NCBI GenBank assembly: GCA_030248215.1
Contig: JASANG010002875.1
Coordinates: 1-64,000 of the forward strand
Origin: Enoplolaimus lenunculus
Lineage: Eukaryota > Nematoda > Enoplea > Enoplida > Thoracostomopsidae
Direction: 5' to 3'
DNA length: 64,000 nucleotides
A program made the translations under genes and the position numbers. Positions 60,741 to 64,000 of the stretch are shown here, piece after piece; within the stretch, counting starts at the first letter, position 1; the number at the start of each line of letters is the position of its first letter. The notes beneath the pieces were generated by a model that saw nothing but the letters and a program-made list of their open reading frames with translations, made no database searches and was not told where the DNA came from.

Positions 60741-61566
60741 AATATTTCTTCATTAAATTCGAAATAACATTCACGTTCGCGATTCAAAACAATCAAACCC
60801 TTAAATTTTTATATATTTTTCATTTAGCTGGTTACCCACAGTTTTGGTTCAAGATCCGTTGGCGCATGAATTGATTACACTTTCAATTAAAATTCTTTGT
60901 TCGTGTGAGTTCCTACAACCAAAACTGTAACCCCTCCGACTCCAAAACTGTGCCAAAAAAGTAAAGACTCGTTTTTAAAGTTTCTTCTTGCAAAATCGTA
61001 GGATTTAACAAACGGTTATTTATACATTTAACAGCTAAAACAAAATATCAACTCTTTCACAAACATAGCGATACTCTTTGGATAAACGTTAGAATTGCAA
61101 AACAACAAACGACAACATCTACAAATATATAAATTGTACCAGATTTTACAAACTACGTACTGCAGTGACCAGAATAAGACGGGGGACAGGGGACTGATAC
61201 TTATTTCACCTCTCAAGAGGGTAACGTGTGCCCTAATTATTCGATTACGGACTGATATTTATTTTTAATGAACCAGATGTTAGTTGGACTCCACACCCTT
61301 CCTTTTGCATTCTTTCTTTTGTACAGAGATGACTTGCTGAAGCATAACTTAATCTCCTCGGACTAATGGCAGAGAAACGCTTTTCCCATCAGCCTTGAAC
61401 ATTACAAGCAACTTCCTGAACGACACAACTTTTATAAAATGCAAAAAATAATTACTACTGAAATTAGTCATAGGCAGGTCTCTGGTTCCACGTTCTGCCA
61501 TGACACCTACACTACCAGTCGTAGTGGGACTACATTTATTGAGCGAAGCTTGAACACACGTAAGCA

Positions 61567-62365
61567 ATTAAGGTAATATGCAAATTAGTTAGCTAACTAT
61601 TCATTTATCGCTTCTGGAGGTTTGTAAGCAATTTCCTCAGATTCCTCGCACCCAAAAACTCTTCAACCACCCTAATAATTATTGGAATAATTTAAAAAGT
61701 CCTAATTTTGTCTCGTCAATTAAGCAAATATGCAAATCATCTATTAGCTAACTATTCTATAATCGCTTTTATAGGTTTGTAGAAAATTTATTCATATTCC
61801 TCGCACCTGAAAACCCATTATTGCTGAAATTAGATTGCTTGTAACCCTAATAATTAGTGAAACATTGCAAAAGCGCATAATTTAGGCTTATCAATTATGC
61901 TTACATGCAAATTATCTATTAGCTAACTACTCATCTATCGGTTTTACACGTTTGTTAACAATTTATTCAGATTCCTCGCACCAAAAACCTTCAGTAAACC
62001 TTAATAATTATTGAAATAATTTAAAAAGTCCTAATTTTGTCTTGTCAATTAAGCTAATATGCAAATTAGCTATTAGCTAACTATTCAATTATCGGTTTTG
62101 GATATTTGTAAACAATTTATTCCAAATTTCTCGCACCTAAAACCCTTTAGTACCGAAATTATATTGCTTCTAACTGTAACAATTAGTGAAATATTGTAAA
62201 AAGTCCTAATTTAGGCTTATAAACTATGCTAATATGCAAATTATCTCTTAGCTAACTGCTCAATTATCGGTTTTGGGGGTTTGTAAACAGTCTACGCGGA
62301 TTTCTCGCATCCAAAAACCCTTTAATGCTAAAATTAGATTGCTTCTAACTGTAATTAAAGTTTTA
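61567..62365 (+). repeat. Tandem repeat of alternating 151/175-bp units
   Basis: ATATGCAAATTAG-like text recurs at 61577, 61728, 61903, 62055 and 62231, so the spacing alternates 151, 175, 152, 176. Long units carry an extra TAGATTGCTTCTAACTGTAA segment that short ones lack. The real repeat is therefore a dimer of about 327 bp. Each unit also has TTAGCTAACTATTC and CCTCGCACC. Confidence 0.85.
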
Positions 62366-62570
62366 AAACCCCAATGCGAGGTTAACACCCCAGGATAAAT
62401 GGCTTTGAAACAAAAAAAAGTTTATCGAAATCGGTTCAGCCGTTCCTGAGATTCTTTTCGGACGGACAGACGGACATCCACCTTTCGACCCTCAAGTACA
62501 AAACATAAAACGCTTCGCGAAACTCCGAGCTTCGCTCGGAGTTTCGCTTCGGTCAATAACAAACCGATAC
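62366..62570. mobile_element. Repeat end with GGACGGACAGACGG motif and GAAACTCCGAGC hairpin
   Basis: ATCGGTTCAGCCGTTCCTGA, then CGGACGGACAGACGGAC, is followed by a perfect hairpin GAAACTCCGAGCTTCGCTCG. Similar GTTCAGCCGTTC...GACAGAC tails are known from interspersed repeats in several animals; the family cannot be set here. It directly adjoins the dimeric repeat and may be its 3' end. Confidence 0.45.
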
Positions 62571-62662
62571 TCCATGTAACACCAAGCTAGGCTGCTGTTG
62601 GACTCAATAAGCGCACAGGAGTAGAGCATGTCATATGCGAAAAATTTGCTGAATCTTGAGCC

Positions 62663-62824
62663 TCAGCATTCACTGGTTCGAAATGTTACAAAACCTATCA
62701 CCAACTGGTGATAAGTGCTATACATACATTTGAGAATACGGGCATAAAGTTCGATAAAAGTGTGGGAAAGGGACAACAACGGTATGATAATTGCAAATAC
62801 AAAAATTAAATTATACTTCAACAT
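62663..62824 (-). CDS. Possible small secreted peptide or first exon (MLKYNLIFVFAIIIP)
   Basis: A 53-codon minus-strand frame begins MLKYNLIFVFAIIIPLLSLS, a good signal peptide, and ends TFRTSEC. Its last part resembles, at DNA level, text in collagen intron 2 near 54995-55035 (CAACTGGTGAT...GCTATACA), so it may be partly repeat. The MLKY start is shared with the frame at 59316. Weak evidence; no splice partner found. Confidence 0.25.
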   Translation of the reverse strand: MLKYNLIFVFAIIIPLLSLSHTFIELYARILKCMYSTYHQLVIGFVTFRTSEC

Positions 62825-63194
62825 CAATTTTAACACACAGCGCGACGAAGGTTATGTAACACCAATACAAAACATACGAGAATAGTGCGGGTTGCACTAT
62901 GGCCGGCGGACGTCGCCGCGCGTCAGGTTAAAAATCTCTTTTAGCACGACGCGTTGTATCACGCATCGCTTTCAAATATATAAATTGAACCTGTGACATG
63001 CAACATCGCATGCTCGCACCGGCACTGTGAACTGTAAAGTATAGCATAACCGCAACATTTAACAAAAACAACACTTCATTGCACGTTACCAACAGAAAAC
63101 TAACCTAATACGCATTACACGATCAACGCACGAAAACATAACTAAAACGTCATGTTATTTTAAGTAGAACTACATACAACCAAAGTTAAAACAC
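62825..63194. other. Non-coding stretch
   Basis: A short GC-rich patch (GCCGGCGGACGTCGCCGCGCG, about 62902-62922, less one base at each end) stands out in AT-rich DNA. A TATATAAATT tract is near 62977. No gene is supported. Confidence 0.35.
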
Positions 63195-63195
63195 A

Positions 63196-63548
63196 ATGGC
63201 TGGGTTTCTGAAATCTTACATAAGTACTTACTTAAGTTATGCTTAAGTAAATTACTTAAGTAGCAGACTTAAATACTTAGCTTGTTGAACAAAAACAATT
63301 AAATGCCTAAATTGAACCAGTGTCTTAACCAGTAAGTCTTAATTTTGCTTTATTTTAAGAGGCCGGATCAGTCTACAATCTCAGTTACACTAAGGTTAAA
63401 GCACCTAGACTGCTAGTCTGTAAAACATCAAAATTGGTTAGTGAATAAGTATTTACTTTAACTTAAGCACGTTTTAGAAACGGTAAAATGTCTAAGTAAA
63501 TTCTTAGCACATACTTAAGTATAAAGTTGCACTTAAGTAGGGTTTCAA
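63196..63548. mobile_element. CTTAAG-rich MITE, copy 1 of two in tandem
   Basis: AATGGCTGGGTTTCTGAAAT at the left, inverse GGTTTCAAAACCATAACCATT at the right. Inside are many CTTAAGTA / TACTTAAG words and a middle part with AACCAGTGTCTTAACCAG and ATCTCAGTTACACTAAGG. Confidence 0.75.
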
Positions 63549-63938
63549 AACCATAACCATTGACTGTGTTTCTGAAATCTTACTTCTTAAATATTTACTT
63601 AAACTATGCTTAAGTAATTACTTAAGTCATCGACTTAAGTAAATAATTGGCTTTTTAAATAAAAACAAATTAATGCTAATTTTGAACCAGTGTCGTAACA
63701 AGAAAGTCTTAATTGTAGTTTATATTAAAAGGCACAAGCAGCCTACAATCTCAGTTAGACCAAGACCAAGGTTAAAACACCTGAATCGATAGTCTGTAAC
63801 ATATCAAATTAACTCAGTGTTTTAAGGTTTTACTTAATTTAAGTACGCTTTTCGAAACGGTTAATTAGCTAACTAAAGGCTTAACACATTCTCAAGTAAG
63901 AAATCGTACTTAAGTAAGGTTCCAAAAACCCAGCCATT
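63549..63938. mobile_element. CTTAAG-rich MITE, copy 2 of two in tandem
   Basis: It starts within a few bases of the end of copy 1 (CCATTGACTGTGTTTCTGAA) and ends GGTTCCAAAAACCCAGCCATT. The middle part is collinear with copy 1 at about 80-85% identity by eye, so the pair is either an old tandem duplication or two insertions end to end. Confidence 0.75.
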
Positions 63939-64000
63939 ACGACATATCTACACACAACACAAATTTTTTTTGCCAAAAACCTAAACATCTATTACTTAAA

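Noticed and set aside
1-64000. CRISPR array, bacterial operons or ribosome binding sites
   Set aside because: Introns, MITEs and a cuticle collagen show an animal genome; the only regular array has 496-bp units without spacers.

Overview
The window looks like part of a nematode nuclear genome. The firmest evidence is a complete five-exon cuticle collagen gene on the minus strand (52541-56045). It has the nematode N-terminal membrane domain, a KRQRR processing site, cysteine-flanked Gly-X-Y blocks and the C-terminus [13 protein letters not shown]. Degenerate runs of TTAGGC, the nematode telomere hexamer, also occur inside several short transposons. I cannot name the species.

Region 1 (1-18925) is richer in GC than the rest. 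At the left edge a minus-strand reading frame of at least 381 codons runs out of the window: an Asn/Gln-rich N-terminus, then a NADAR-like domain, then a possible SGNH-hydrolase start. From about 1.15 to 18.9 kb there is no convincing coding sequence. Instead there is a 6.9-kb unit (6321-13248) and a second, incomplete tandem copy (13249-18925). Each copy has a strong leftward promoter: six alternating CCAAT/ATTGG boxes in three 72-bp steps, a TATA box, and a TCAGTT initiator 30 bp downstream. These are followed by a GC-rich 153-nt candidate first exon ending at a GTAAGT donor. Left of it lie unusual hairpins, three of which share a loop but have different complementary stems. The two copies differ by about 1% substitutions over the promoter half, but by hundreds of small deletions over the other half.

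Region 2 (18926-37500) is AT-rich and holds mostly short non-autonomous DNA transposons (TTAA-flanked elements with a tRNA-Gly-like core, TTAGGC-bearing foldback elements, hAT-like elements, TA-flanked MITEs).

Region 3 (37506-49294) holds a two-exon gene for a small secreted protein, and a paralogous signal-peptide exon 11.7 kb downstream with no visible second exon. Between them is a 13-unit array of a 496-bp repeat. Each unit carries a large foldback MITE whose ends are GT...AG, and a short exon-like segment with an ATG.

Region 4 (50-64 kb) holds the collagen gene, more MITEs, a 1065-bp hAT-type element with a perfect 8-bp target duplication, two short ORFs starting MLKY with signal-peptide-like ends, a dimeric tandem repeat (61.57-62.36 kb) and two back-to-back CTTAAG-rich MITEs at the right end.

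The collagen and the small secreted protein are the only complete genes I can support. The left-edge ORF may be the 3' part of a gene driven by the 11-kb promoter, but that link is inference.
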